DNA from: an uncultured Akkermansia sp.
GTDB lineage: Bacteria > Verrucomicrobiota > Verrucomicrobiia > Verrucomicrobiales > Akkermansiaceae
Assembly (NCBI GenBank): GCA_947632055.1
Contig: CANRNS010000005.1
Span: 1-47,771, forward strand
Length of the DNA: 47,771 nt
Direction: 5' to 3'
In this document: one piece after another, positions 8,386 to 18,654 of the stretch
Numbering within the stretch: the stretch's first letter is position 1
Layout: every line of letters starts with the position of its first letter
Made by a program: the position numbers and the translations under genes
The notes under the pieces: generated by a model
What the model saw: the letters and a program-made list of their open reading frames with translations, nothing else
What the model was told of the DNA's origin: nothing
Database searches by the model: none

Positions 8386-10131
8386 ATGGATGATGAGTTT
8401 CTCAGGTATTACGAGAATGAACTCGACGAGCTTCGCCGTGCGTCCAAGCGCTTTGCCGCGGAGTATCCTAAGGTAGCTCGGCGTTTGCAGCTGGGCGAGG
8501 GGGAGAGTCCCGACCCGTATGTTGAACGCTTGCTGGAGGGAGTGGCTTTTTTGACGGCGCGCATTGCCCGCAAAATGGACGATGGATTGGAGGAGTTCCC
8601 GGAAGAGATACTCAATCGTATTGCTCCGGAATACAACGCGCCGGTGGCTTCCCGAGCCGTTATTCAGATCACACCGGATGCGGAAACTTCCCATTTGCCG
8701 ACTGGTTTCGTCTTTGAGGCGCCGACAACATTGCCGGAACAGACGGCATGCTGTTACGCCTTGCGTGAGGACGTGACATTCAGTGGACTTCAGGTTTTGA
8801 GAACGCGTTACACAGAGACCGAGCTGCTGCCTGTTGCGCGCAGGCATGGGGTGAAGGCAGTTGGGGGCGTGGAACTTGTCCTGCAGTGCACCCGCGGGCG
8901 TGGTGAAGACGTCCGGTTTTTCGTGAATCTTCCGGAATCCGCAGCAGGCGTTTTGATGCACTCCTTGCTGACGGATTGTTCCGGTATTCTCCTTCGGTAC
9001 GGCGAAGAGGAACGCGTATTGCCGTCCTCCGTAATCATGGAGGATTTAATGGAAGCGCCGGACGGTGGATTGTCGCCGGTTGCTGAATATTTTCTTCTTC
9101 CTGAACAACAAGCATTTTTATCCGTTCGTGGATTACGGAGCATGTTGCCAGTTGCGGGTGAGTGTTCGGTGGTGTTTATGCTGCGCAAGGCCTTGCCGGA
9201 ACGTTTGAGACTGCTTTTGCAGGAAGCTCCGGGTCTCCAGACGAATTGTGCGCGGGTCATTAATGCTTTTGAGCGGCGCATGGATCGTGTGATCCCGTCG
9301 TGGAGAGACGCGGAGCATCTGGTGGCAGATGCCACAGCTGCATCGGACTACGAAGTTCTCCAGGTATACAGGGGAGCCGCGTACACGGAGGAAAATGAGA
9401 AGCTTTTCGACATCTACCCCTTTTACGCAGCGAGTGATGAATCAATGCCCACCGGGGAAGAGCGACTTGATTACATGAGTTTGCATCGCGCACGTTCCAT
9501 TGCTCCCTCTCGCGGTCGCTTGAGCTCATACGTCGGAAGTGAGGCATACCTGCGCTTCTCCGGTCCGGGATACACAAAATACCGGGATGTGATCGGCAGT
9601 ATCAGCGTGAGCGGTCTCTGCTCCAATCGGGATCTCCCGCTCTTCGTGCGAAAAGACAGCACGTTGGTGGCTTCCGGCGCTACGGCCAGGTTTCTGAGTG
9701 GCCCCACATTTCCCCAAGGTGCACTGCTTGAAAATGCGGCGCGTTGGGTGGGACTGGCCTTGGCGAGGCTGAATCCTGGCACGCTGGCTGCCTATGGCAG
9801 TGATGCTTTGCCGGGTGTTTTGCGGATGCTGCTGGAGCATCAGCATAGTGGTTTGCAGGCAGTACAGCAACTTATTCAAGGTATCGAAACGGCAAACATA
9901 GACACAACGACGCGTACGTTGGCGGTGCAGGGTGATTTGTGCGTTGTGCGGGGATGGCGCATTCACGTGGGGCTCAATGATAAGGTGTATGGTGACGGTA
10001 TCTACATGTTTGCCCGGAGTTTGGCAGCATGGTTGCTGGATCTTTGTGAGCTGAATAGTTTTATCGAAGTGTGTATCAGTGCATCAACTCAACCTCTCCA
10101 CTCATGGTTTCGACAAGCAGCAAGAGCGTGA
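8386..10131 (+). CDS. tssF: T6SS baseplate subunit TssF
   Basis: MDDEFLRYYENELDELRRASKRFAAEYPKVARRLQLGEGESPDPYVERLLEGVAFLTARIARKMDDGLEEFPEEIL is diagnostic for TssF. Confidence 0.97.
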   Translation: MDDEFLRYYENELDELRRASKRFAAEYPKVARRLQLGEGESPDPYVERLLEGVAFLTARIARKMDDGLEEFPEEILNRIAPEYNAPVASRAVIQITPDAETSHLPTGFVFEAPTTLPEQTACCYALREDVTFSGLQVLRTRYTETELLPVARRHGVKAVGGVELVLQCTRGRGEDVRFFVNLPESAAGVLMHSLLTDCSGILLRYGEEERVLPSSVIMEDLMEAPDGGLSPVAEYFLLPEQQAFLSVRGLRSMLPVAGECSVVFMLRKALPERLRLLLQEAPGLQTNCARVINAFERRMDRVIPSWRDAEHLVADATAASDYEVLQVYRGAAYTEENEKLFDIYPFYAASDESMPTGEERLDYMSLHRARSIAPSRGRLSSYVGSEAYLRFSGPGYTKYRDVIGSISVSGLCSNRDLPLFVRKDSTLVASGATARFLSGPTFPQGALLENAARWVGLALARLNPGTLAAYGSDALPGVLRMLLEHQHSGLQAVQQLIQGIETANIDTTTRTLAVQGDLCVVRGWRIHVGLNDKVYGDGIYMFARSLAAWLLDLCELNSFIEVCISASTQPLHSWFRQAARA

Positions 10132-11105
10132 AGAATGACTTCACTCGGGCATTGGCGGCTCGACCTGGTGCCTATTCATTTTACGCCGCAGTGCGTAGAA
10201 TGGAGCAGTTGCTTCCCGACAGACCTCGCATTGGCGAACCTGCGGCCGGGCAGGAACCAGTGATGCGCTTTGCTCAGATTCCTCATCTTCAATTTCCTCC
10301 TTCAGAGATCTATGATGTTGTGCTTGGAGGGGGACAAGTGAGTACGATGCAGGTGTACTTCTTCGGTCTGTTTGGCCCCAACGGAGCCTTGCCGCTGGCT
10401 TTTACCGAGTACGCTTATGAGAGGAGTCGGCATTTTTACGACTTGTCCATGCAGCGTTTCTTGGATCTATTCCACGACCGCTTGATTGCTCTTTTTTACC
10501 GCGGTGGCACCCGGGCTCAGTCGGCGGTAAGCTATGACAACGCCCAGCGGGATTTCTTGAGTCGTGCGGCAGAGACGCTCTGCGGCATGCCTCGGGCTCA
10601 GGCTTCTTCTCCCCTGCCGACCTTGGCGCCTGTGGCGTATACTCGGGAATTGACGCACAAAGGGGAGGCTCGCAGCGTTTGCAAACTACTGGAAAAGTTT
10701 TTCAAAGTACCCGTGCGGTTGCGTCAATTTGTGCCGGGTTTCATGCGCATTGGCGAGAGAATGCATTGTCGGCTGGGAAAGCCGGGAGTGTGTGAGCTGG
10801 GTCATACAACTATACTGGGCAGTAAGCAGCGCAGCATCACGGATCGGGTGGATGTGGTGGTCGGTCCTGTCAGCTACGCGCAGTTCCGACAACTGGCGCC
10901 CGGCGATAAAAGCTATGCGAGGCTGGTCGCGTGGCTCAAGATGATGGGTCAGCGCCCTCTGCACTGGGAGTTGGTGTTTCGCGTAAAAACGGAGGGTATG
11001 CCGCCATTGAGCTTGGGGCAGAATACCAGGTTGGGCTGCGATATGCTTATGCCGTCTGAATCTTCTCATGTGATGGAGTGTCGCATCAAATGCGCTTTTA
11101 TATAA
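10104..11105 (+). CDS. tssG: T6SS baseplate subunit TssG
   Basis: FYAAVRRMEQLLPDRPRIGE..., PVMRFAQIPHLQFPPSEI, VYFFGLFGPNGALPLAFTEYAYERSRH; overlaps the end of tssF by 28 bp. Confidence 0.94.
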   Translation: MVSTSSKSVKNDFTRALAARPGAYSFYAAVRRMEQLLPDRPRIGEPAAGQEPVMRFAQIPHLQFPPSEIYDVVLGGGQVSTMQVYFFGLFGPNGALPLAFTEYAYERSRHFYDLSMQRFLDLFHDRLIALFYRGGTRAQSAVSYDNAQRDFLSRAAETLCGMPRAQASSPLPTLAPVAYTRELTHKGEARSVCKLLEKFFKVPVRLRQFVPGFMRIGERMHCRLGKPGVCELGHTTILGSKQRSITDRVDVVVGPVSYAQFRQLAPGDKSYARLVAWLKMMGQRPLHWELVFRVKTEGMPPLSLGQNTRLGCDMLMPSESSHVMECRIKCAFI

Positions 11106-11126
11106 ACCTGCAATACAATCAAAACC

Positions 11127-13781
11127 ATGGCTGAAATCAAACGCAGTGAATTGTTCGGAAAACTTGATGAGGTCGCCTACAAGGCCATCGAGAGCGCCAC
11201 TGTATTCTGCAAGATGAGGGGAAATCCCTACGTGGAACTCTTGCATTGGATCAACCAGATCCTCGCAACGGATGAGACGGATATCCACCTCATCCTGCGC
11301 CACTTTGAGGTGGACAACTCGCGTCTGGCCGCAGATTTGACGAAGGCAATGGACGCTCTTCCTCGCGGTGCGACGAGCATCCGCGATTTTTCCCCGCAAA
11401 TTGAGCTGGCCATCAAGGAAGCCTGGATGCTCGCTACGCTCATGTTCAAGCGGGGAGCCATCCGCACGGGGGATTTGCTGCTCGCCTGCATGCGCACCGG
11501 GGAATTGAAGCGCGCGTTGCTCGATATCTCGACGCAATTTTCCAAGGTGAAGGCCGAAGAACTCTCCGATCACTTCTATTCCATCACCTCCGGCAGTCGC
11601 GAGGAAAGCTCGAGTCCCGCGGACGGTTCCGGGCTGGCGACCTCTGAGGTCGGTACGGAAAACGGAGCTATGGCGCCCGCCGAAATGGGAAAGCAGCAAG
11701 CGCTCAAACAATACTGCACCGATCTCACGGAAGAAGCTCGCCAGGGCAGAATCGACCCCGTGGTGGGCAGGGATGCGGAGGTGCGGCGCATCATCGATAT
11801 CCTGCTGCGCCGCCGACAGAACAATCCCATCCTCACCGGTGAAGCAGGCGTAGGGAAGACGGCTGTGGTGGAAGGCCTTGCTCTGCGGATTGCCTCCGGC
11901 GATATCCCGGATATGCTCAAAAATGTGCGCCTGCTTTCGCTGGATTTGCAAGGACTCCAGGCCGGCGCTTCCATGCGCGGGGAGTTTGAAAATCGCTTGA
12001 AGCAGGTGATTGACGAGGTGAAGGCATCGGACGTGCCCATCATCATGTTCATTGATGAGGCGCACAATCTGGTGGGGGCGGGCGGCACGGCGGGGCAGGG
12101 GGACGCAGCGAACCTGCTCAAACCGGCGCTGGCACGCGGCTCGTTCCGCTGCATAGCCGCCACCACGTGGAGCGAGTACAAAAAATACTTCGAGAAGGAT
12201 CCGGCCCTCACACGCCGCTTCCAGAACATCCTCATTGAGGAGCCGGATGACGAGAAGGCTCACCTCATGATGATTGCGGTGGGGCGCGTGATGGCGAAGC
12301 ACCACAACATCCTGATTTTGGACGAGGCGTTGCGGGCTGCCGTATCGCTCTCCCGACGCTACTTGCCCACGCGACAGCTGCCGGATAAAGCCGTCAGCCT
12401 GTTGGATACCGCAGCAGCACGCGTTGCCTTCACGCAGAGCAGTGAACCCGCGGAGGTGGAGGATCTGCGTCGGCAGTTGGAGGGGATCGATTCCCAGATT
12501 GCCGTGCTGGAAAAGGAGTCCAAGGTAGGCATGGATCGTCAGGAGGCGCTCTCTGCCTTGCAGCAGAAAAAGAAGGAACTCACGGCGCAACACGATGCAC
12601 GTCTCGCGGATTGGAAGAAGGAGAAGGAGCTGGTGGCTCGCGTGGTGGAGTTGCGCAACAAACTGCAGGACGAGGAACTCCCGAAGAAGAATGCAACGTC
12701 TCTCCGGAAGGAACTCAAGGGGGCGGAGGAACAATTGGCTGCCCTCCAGGGAGAGACCCCGCTGGTGTTGCCCCAGGTGGATGCCCAGGCGATCGCTGCT
12801 ATCATCAGCGAGTGGACAGGTATCCCGGCCGGGCGCATGGTGAGCAACGAGTTGGAAAATGTCCTGCACCTCTCCGAACACCTCGCGGAGCGTGTCGTCG
12901 GACAGGATCACGGGCTGCGCATCATTGCGGACAGGATTTTGAGCGCGCGCGCTTCACTGGCCGATCCGGAGAAGCCGATAGCCGTCCTCATGTTGGCGGG
13001 CCCCAGCGGTGTGGGTAAGACGGAAACGGCTCTCGCTCTCGCTGAAGCTCTCTACGGTGGCGAGCAAAACCTCATCACCATCAACATGAGTGAATTCCAG
13101 GAGGCTCACACGGTGTCCACCCTGAAGGGGGCGCCTCCGGGGTATGTGGGTTATGGCGAGGGTGGTGTGCTTACCGAAGCCGTGCGTCGTAAACCATACT
13201 CCGTGGTACTTCTCGATGAGGTGGAAAAGGCTCATAAAGACGTGCATGAGATCTTTTTCCAGGTGTTTGACAAGGGGCGTATGGAGGATGGAGAAGGGCG
13301 CTTGATTGATTTCCGCAACACGATTATCCTGCTGACCACCAACGTTGGTACCGATGAGATGATGAGCCTGTGCGCTGATCCGGAGCTGATGCCGAGCGCC
13401 GACGCCGTGGAGCAGGCCATGCACGAGGCCATGCTCAAAGTGTTCCCGCCGGCCTTGCTCGGGCGTATCGTCACCATTCCGTACTACCCGCTCACTCAGG
13501 AGGTGATGAGCAAGATCATCGGTCTGAAACTTGGCAAGGTGGCCCGTCGGTTGAAGATCGGTTACGGGGCGGAACTCGCGTGGGGAGAGGATCTCACGCG
13601 CTATGTCATGGAGCAGGCAAAGCGCGCGGATGCCGGTGCGCGTATCATTGACAACATTATTACGCATTCCATTCTCCCGCGCCTCAGCTCGCTCATGCTC
13701 CGTTCCGTCATGGAACAGAAAAATTATTCGAAAGTTACCCTCACGATCAAAGATAATGCAATAGAGGTTCAGCCGTCTTAA
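11127..13781 (+). CDS. clpV: T6SS AAA+ disaggregase ClpV (TssH)
   Basis: 884 aa, two AAA+ domains with Walker A GEAGVGKT and GPSGVGKT, VVGRDAEVRRIIDILLRRRQNNPILTGEAGVGKTAVVEGLALRI; T6SS context separates it from ClpB. Confidence 0.95.
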   Translation: MAEIKRSELFGKLDEVAYKAIESATVFCKMRGNPYVELLHWINQILATDETDIHLILRHFEVDNSRLAADLTKAMDALPRGATSIRDFSPQIELAIKEAWMLATLMFKRGAIRTGDLLLACMRTGELKRALLDISTQFSKVKAEELSDHFYSITSGSREESSSPADGSGLATSEVGTENGAMAPAEMGKQQALKQYCTDLTEEARQGRIDPVVGRDAEVRRIIDILLRRRQNNPILTGEAGVGKTAVVEGLALRIASGDIPDMLKNVRLLSLDLQGLQAGASMRGEFENRLKQVIDEVKASDVPIIMFIDEAHNLVGAGGTAGQGDAANLLKPALARGSFRCIAATTWSEYKKYFEKDPALTRRFQNILIEEPDDEKAHLMMIAVGRVMAKHHNILILDEALRAAVSLSRRYLPTRQLPDKAVSLLDTAAARVAFTQSSEPAEVEDLRRQLEGIDSQIAVLEKESKVGMDRQEALSALQQKKKELTAQHDARLADWKKEKELVARVVELRNKLQDEELPKKNATSLRKELKGAEEQLAALQGETPLVLPQVDAQAIAAIISEWTGIPAGRMVSNELENVLHLSEHLAERVVGQDHGLRIIADRILSARASLADPEKPIAVLMLAGPSGVGKTETALALAEALYGGEQNLITINMSEFQEAHTVSTLKGAPPGYVGYGEGGVLTEAVRRKPYSVVLLDEVEKAHKDVHEIFFQVFDKGRMEDGEGRLIDFRNTIILLTTNVGTDEMMSLCADPELMPSADAVEQAMHEAMLKVFPPALLGRIVTIPYYPLTQEVMSKIIGLKLGKVARRLKIGYGAELAWGEDLTRYVMEQAKRADAGARIIDNIITHSILPRLSSLMLRSVMEQKNYSKVTLTIKDNAIEVQPS

Positions 13782-13853
13782 TCCCTGCACTGCGGGGAAA
13801 CACCCCACCACCGGTTCAGGATTCCGGCATGACCGAAACACGAAGCGAGAACC

Positions 13854-16800
13854 ATGATATACACGATAGAGATCAGAGAGATTGATGGGAAAGTTCCCGA
13901 GACAACCCTCGCAGCCTTGCGTATCATTGAGGGCTGTGAAGAGATGTCTTCGCTGTATCGCTATGAGGTGCTCATTCGCGATACCTCGATGGGGGACGAC
14001 AGTGAGGCTAAGATGCGGGAATACTTGGGCAAGAGAGTCTTGTTGGTTGTGTCGTCCGCCAAAAACAAAATCGACAAGGTTTCTTCTCAGGAAATTCAAC
14101 GCGTGGCCGGCGTTGTCATGTCGATTGAGTCGACGACAGAAGCCACGACATTGTCCGAGAACGCTGCTTGGTACAAGTGGACGATACGTCCCGCGCTGGC
14201 GTGCGCGTGCTACTCAAAGAACCGCCTCGTGTACACGAGGGAGTCCCTCGAATTGGATCCGAATAATAAGGATCAATCCCCCGTACTTGCATTTTTCCGG
14301 CGCCTCGGAGAATGCTGGGATACGGATGTGCAGGTATCGGACGATGCCCAGAAGCGGCTTGCGGCGGATGCACGAATTCAGTGGGTGCAAAATGATGAGA
14401 GCGACTACGATTTCATGAGCCGGTTGGCTTCTACGTGGGGGCTGGCTTATGTGTGGGAAGTTCCGAAGGATGCAAAAAAAGAGCGGATGATTGTCTTTGA
14501 TGCACTCAGCGAGTCTGACTCACGATTGCAAGAAGGGAATCCCGTTCAAATTGGCATTAGAGCCGCGAAAACGCGTTTTTGGAGCGAGCATTACGGGGCA
14601 CAGGAATTCTCGGAAGATGAGCTCAAACTGCAACTGTACGGCGATGGGCAGGAAGTGTCGAATTCCGTGAAGTTCAGTTCTTATGAGTTGGGGAATATCC
14701 TGATGAAAAAGCTCACGACCGATGACTTGGCTCATCGCGAGGCTGTTTTGCGTGCGGCTCATGATAACCGCGGCGGGTGCTTTGGCCTCTATTACCATGG
14801 GAACAGCTCTTCCTCTCTTCCTGTGATCGGTCAAGAAATGCATTTTAAGGTGGCCGCGCGGAAGGATGGTGGCTTGCAGTGCAGCCCCTCCACCCGCTAT
14901 ATGCTCACCAAGATGAAAGTTCAGGTGACGCAGAACACATGGCAGGCTGAGGTGGAAGGAACGCATATCGATGAAGCCCGACAGCCCAAGTGCCTCTGCT
15001 TGCTGCCGCGTCCGGTGATTGTCAATAATCGCGCACCCGGAACGGCGGATATGCTGACGGCCGGGGAAAATGGACCGATGCCTAAGATGCGTCTATTCGT
15101 GGCGCAGGTGGTGGATACCGCTCCCTTTTCGTACGAGGAAGGAGAAAAACGAGTCACCGAGAACACTTGCAAGGTGCGCGAGATAGCTCCGTTAAAGTAT
15201 ATGGGAGCAGGACAAAAGTCCATCGCGTTTGCCAATGAGATTGTGGTGGAACTTGGTTCCCCCTTCGCGGATAAGAACAGCGGGTTGCTCGCGCGCCCGA
15301 GGGTCGGGAATGTGCTGGTGTGTCTCGACCGGGGTGATTTCAGTCTGCCCGTTGCCATCAGCTCCCTGTATCGCGACCAAAATGCGTCTCCCTTTGTTGA
15401 GCTCAAGACCATGGAGCGTCATACGCTTAAGGAACTGAAGGATGTGGCTGATTACTCGGCTGTCACCCTGCGCAACCGTGTGCAGCTTCCGCCGCGCAAG
15501 TACCAGAAGGATACCAAGGAAACTCAGAAGGATACCAAGGAAACTCAGAAGGATACCAAGGAAACTCAGAAGGATACTGGGGAAACTCCGGCAAAGGACG
15601 AGGATCTCACCAATTCCAAACCCGCCGATGTAACCCGTCCGCTCTCCGTGGATGAATTGGCCGAGGCTAAATACCCCTTCCACCAGATCCAGCTGGTCAC
15701 GCGCGACAACGGGGTGCGTCCCATGCAACAAAACAAGGATATCACCAACACCTACATCTACAGCGATGTTATTGAGACAGCTGCAGGTGTTATTTCTGAG
15801 GCCAATATGTCCGCGGCATACATCATGGAAGCGGCGGCGGAAACCGTTCAACTGAATCTCAATGCCCCCATCACGCGTCCCCATTTTGAAGGGGTGAACG
15901 TGTACTCCGCCAAAGATGTGCTGGTACAGTCCGCCGACCACCAGATCGTGAACGCGGGCGGCGAGATTGTGCTCACGTCGGCCCAGGCGATCACATTCCG
16001 TGTGGGACGATCCTCCATCAAGATCACGGAGAGCGGCATTGAAATGACAAGCGCGTGCGGCAAGGTGCTCAACTCGGGAGCCTATGCGGCGTACAATCCT
16101 ATTGGAAAGCAACAGACCGAGCATCTCATGGGCGTTAAAACGGGGGGACTCTTGGGCGGCTGGATTCGCATCGACGGCAGCGGGGTGAACATTAAGGGGC
16201 CCTACATCAGCAATAAGGCTACCAACATGTTTGCTGCGGAGACTTTCCTAGGATCCACCTTTAGAGTGACAGATTTAAGTGCCACTCTCATGGCACCCAA
16301 AACAACGGTTGTTGGTGGTGCAGCTGTCCACGACACCATCACAAGTGGCGCGATCAATCTTGCCTTATCAGGGGTCGATGCGTTCAGTGCTACCGGAACT
16401 TCATGTATATACCGCGACGCGTTGCAGAATGGTTATCGCGTGTACGGTTTGTCTTCTGCAGATTTTGCAGGCAATATTGGTAGTGGCGTCGTCAAGATCA
16501 CTCAAACCTTAGGCGGCATTGTCAGCAACCTCTCCAGTGTTAAAAATCTAGTGTCGGTCACGGGTAGTATGGTGAAAATGGAACCGGATACCCTTACCAT
16601 CTCATCCTCCGATTTCCTGCACTATCACGCAACTTCTGATGAGTTGAACACGCCTTTGGGCGGTTTTGTTGCTATGGGCGAACGCTGTGTCTTTGTCAGC
16701 ACATTAAAAAAACTCAGTGGAGAATCCCAAAATACTCTAGGGAGCAAAATCGGGACTGGTGTTTTCTCTGTCCTCGCACCTGCTATTACGGGGGGCGTCG

Positions 16801-17396
16801 GGACGTATGTTTCCTTAGTTGCTGACAAAGGTGGGTTAAAAAAAGGAAAGGATGTAGCGGATACCTTTACAGTGAATGGGGAAAAACCTGAATTGACATG
16901 CGTTGATTCGAAGGAATCGAAATGGATGCTCCTTGGTGGCGGTATCGGAGGAACAGTTGTTGTCGGCGGATTGATTGTGGGATTGGTGTACGGTATCGGG
17001 AAGACCCTTAAAGGATTCTTTAATGTGCTCGGAGAAAAGCTGTTTAATTTACTCTGTTTCGGCAAGATGAAAAAGGCACTTGGCAAGGTGGAAGAAGAAA
17101 CTTATCAAATAGTCACAAGGACATTTAAACGTGACGCTATGATGTTAGACATGACAACGAGAGTCGTAAGGAGTGAGCTAACACGTGCCGAAGAAAAGAG
17201 GAGAGCCGCTCAAAGTACAGACGACGCATTAGTCACAGATGATCGAAGTATAGATGCTAATAATCAGAACGTAAATGAAAATAATCAAGCCTTGAGAAGC
17301 AATGATACAACTCTGACTGGCACTCAAACAGGTGCGTCGTCTTCTGACCTCAACGTAATCGACTCGAATACTGCCCAACTACATTCCGATAGTTGA
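13854..17396 (+). CDS. vgrG: T6SS spike protein VgrG (TssI) with long C-terminal extension
   Basis: N-terminal VgrG/gp27-like region (LALACACYSKNRLVYTRES..., ARIQWVQNDESDYDFMSRLASTWGLAYVWE) and gp5-like segment (ARPRVGNVLVCLDRGDFSLPVAISSLYRDQN); 1180 aa in total. Confidence 0.88.
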   Translation: MIYTIEIREIDGKVPETTLAALRIIEGCEEMSSLYRYEVLIRDTSMGDDSEAKMREYLGKRVLLVVSSAKNKIDKVSSQEIQRVAGVVMSIESTTEATTLSENAAWYKWTIRPALACACYSKNRLVYTRESLELDPNNKDQSPVLAFFRRLGECWDTDVQVSDDAQKRLAADARIQWVQNDESDYDFMSRLASTWGLAYVWEVPKDAKKERMIVFDALSESDSRLQEGNPVQIGIRAAKTRFWSEHYGAQEFSEDELKLQLYGDGQEVSNSVKFSSYELGNILMKKLTTDDLAHREAVLRAAHDNRGGCFGLYYHGNSSSSLPVIGQEMHFKVAARKDGGLQCSPSTRYMLTKMKVQVTQNTWQAEVEGTHIDEARQPKCLCLLPRPVIVNNRAPGTADMLTAGENGPMPKMRLFVAQVVDTAPFSYEEGEKRVTENTCKVREIAPLKYMGAGQKSIAFANEIVVELGSPFADKNSGLLARPRVGNVLVCLDRGDFSLPVAISSLYRDQNASPFVELKTMERHTLKELKDVADYSAVTLRNRVQLPPRKYQKDTKETQKDTKETQKDTKETQKDTGETPAKDEDLTNSKPADVTRPLSVDELAEAKYPFHQIQLVTRDNGVRPMQQNKDITNTYIYSDVIETAAGVISEANMSAAYIMEAAAETVQLNLNAPITRPHFEGVNVYSAKDVLVQSADHQIVNAGGEIVLTSAQAITFRVGRSSIKITESGIEMTSACGKVLNSGAYAAYNPIGKQQTEHLMGVKTGGLLGGWIRIDGSGVNIKGPYISNKATNMFAAETFLGSTFRVTDLSATLMAPKTTVVGGAAVHDTITSGAINLALSGVDAFSATGTSCIYRDALQNGYRVYGLSSADFAGNIGSGVVKITQTLGGIVSNLSSVKNLVSVTGSMVKMEPDTLTISSSDFLHYHATSDELNTPLGGFVAMGERCVFVSTLKKLSGESQNTLGSKIGTGVFSVLAPAITGGVGTYVSLVADKGGLKKGKDVADTFTVNGEKPELTCVDSKESKWMLLGGGIGGTVVVGGLIVGLVYGIGKTLKGFFNVLGEKLFNLLCFGKMKKALGKVEEETYQIVTRTFKRDAMMLDMTTRVVRSELTRAEEKRRAAQSTDDALVTDDRSIDANNQNVNENNQALRSNDTTLTGTQTGASSSDLNVIDSNTAQLHSDS
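15504..15587 (+). repeat. Four tandem 21-bp repeats inside vgrG encoding (QKDTKET)n
   Basis: CAGAAGGATACCAAGGAAACT repeated three times, plus a diverged fourth copy CAGAAGGATACTGGGGAAACT. Confidence 0.95.
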
Positions 17397-17415
17397 AAAC
17401 AACCAAATTTTTACA

Positions 17416-18654
17416 TTGAAATTTATGTCTTGGGATGGAAAACAATTCGGAAGGCCGCTCGTCATGCTCCTGCGTGACGATGTACAGACATTGTGCAAGG
17501 TACGCGGCTACAAACCCGGCGAGGAAGAGAAGCTCCTGCTGCCGGAGGGAAGGAGCCTGAGCTCCGAACTGGCGTTGTCCTTATTGCTGCATCATGGCAA
17601 ACAAGAGGAGGCGGTGAATCTGTTGAGCTACGCGATTGTGCCGCGGGTAGGCGTGTGGTGGGCCTATCTGTGTTACCGTTTGGTGACGGAGGATATTGAG
17701 AGAGACAAGGCGAAAGACGGGTTGACGCCGCCGGAGCGTTTTAAGAAGCAACAGAAGCAACTGCTGGATCAACTCAGCGACACCTCAGATATTGAGGCGA
17801 TGATTGAGGAGCGTAAAAAGGCGATGGAGGCACAAGTCAAGGAGTTGGAGCAACTGGCGCGTGAACAGAACTACCTGAATCCCGTGGATCGCATGAAACT
17901 GAAGCTGGCTTGCATCCAACGAGAATTTGCTGAGTTCGAGCAATCGCTGCCACCGGGAAGTCTCGGTAAACCGGATGCCCCCATTGCTATGGAAGCAACC
18001 CTCGATGATATCCTTCAACAAGCATCAGAGGATTTAAACGGATATGTCGAAAAAATACAGTTTGACCAACGAGTAAAAGAGGGTGCCTCTCGAATGAATG
18101 ACCCGATCTTTCAGGCCATCCAACAGAAAACTCAAGCCATTGAGCCGGAGATCGACAAAGTCATGAAAAAATACTTCCCGCTCAAAATGAAGGGGCTCCC
18201 CCCCAAACCTTCAGCTGCGGATAAAACCAGGGCCGTGGAGGCAGCTCTGCGCTGGATCTTGGTGCCCAGCGACGACAATGGCAAACTGGCTTGCGAAGCT
18301 GCCATAGCGGCGCAGGATGGTCCGGAATCTCTGCTTGCCTATTCCGCTTTCTGGAGCTCCACCAACCTGAAGACAGAAACAGGTATAGCCCCGACAAACA
18401 TTGGACTTCCTCCCCTGGGTATCAGCAAAACCCTGCTGCAGCTGGCGTTGATGGAGGGAGGAGAGTTGGACTACGACAAGCGCTACGAGGAGTTTCTGCG
18501 TCTGGGCATCGAGTGCGCGGACGGCACTTGCACATGGGACGAATATGGCAAACCGGTGCATGCTGCGCAAGAAGGAATAAAAAAAACATCACCTGACGAC
18601 AGCGTCTTTCAATCACGCTTCGGCTTCGGGAGAAACGAACAGCCGCATACATGA
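17416..18654 (+). CDS. T6SS-associated protein of unknown function (412 aa; candidate effector/adaptor)
   Basis: ORF immediately after vgrG, soluble and partly coiled-coil (LLDQLSDTSDIEAMIEERKKAMEAQVKELEQLAREQNYLN); overlaps the next CDS by 4 bp. Confidence 0.75.
   Translation: MKFMSWDGKQFGRPLVMLLRDDVQTLCKVRGYKPGEEEKLLLPEGRSLSSELALSLLLHHGKQEEAVNLLSYAIVPRVGVWWAYLCYRLVTEDIERDKAKDGLTPPERFKKQQKQLLDQLSDTSDIEAMIEERKKAMEAQVKELEQLAREQNYLNPVDRMKLKLACIQREFAEFEQSLPPGSLGKPDAPIAMEATLDDILQQASEDLNGYVEKIQFDQRVKEGASRMNDPIFQAIQQKTQAIEPEIDKVMKKYFPLKMKGLPPKPSAADKTRAVEAALRWILVPSDDNGKLACEAAIAAQDGPESLLAYSAFWSSTNLKTETGIAPTNIGLPPLGISKTLLQLALMEGGELDYDKRYEEFLRLGIECADGTCTWDEYGKPVHAAQEGIKKTSPDDSVFQSRFGFGRNEQPHT

Noticed and set aside
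10686-12911. 741-aa minus-strand ORF
   Set aside because: Antisense to tssG/clpV, which have clear family matches; long shadow ORF from codon bias.
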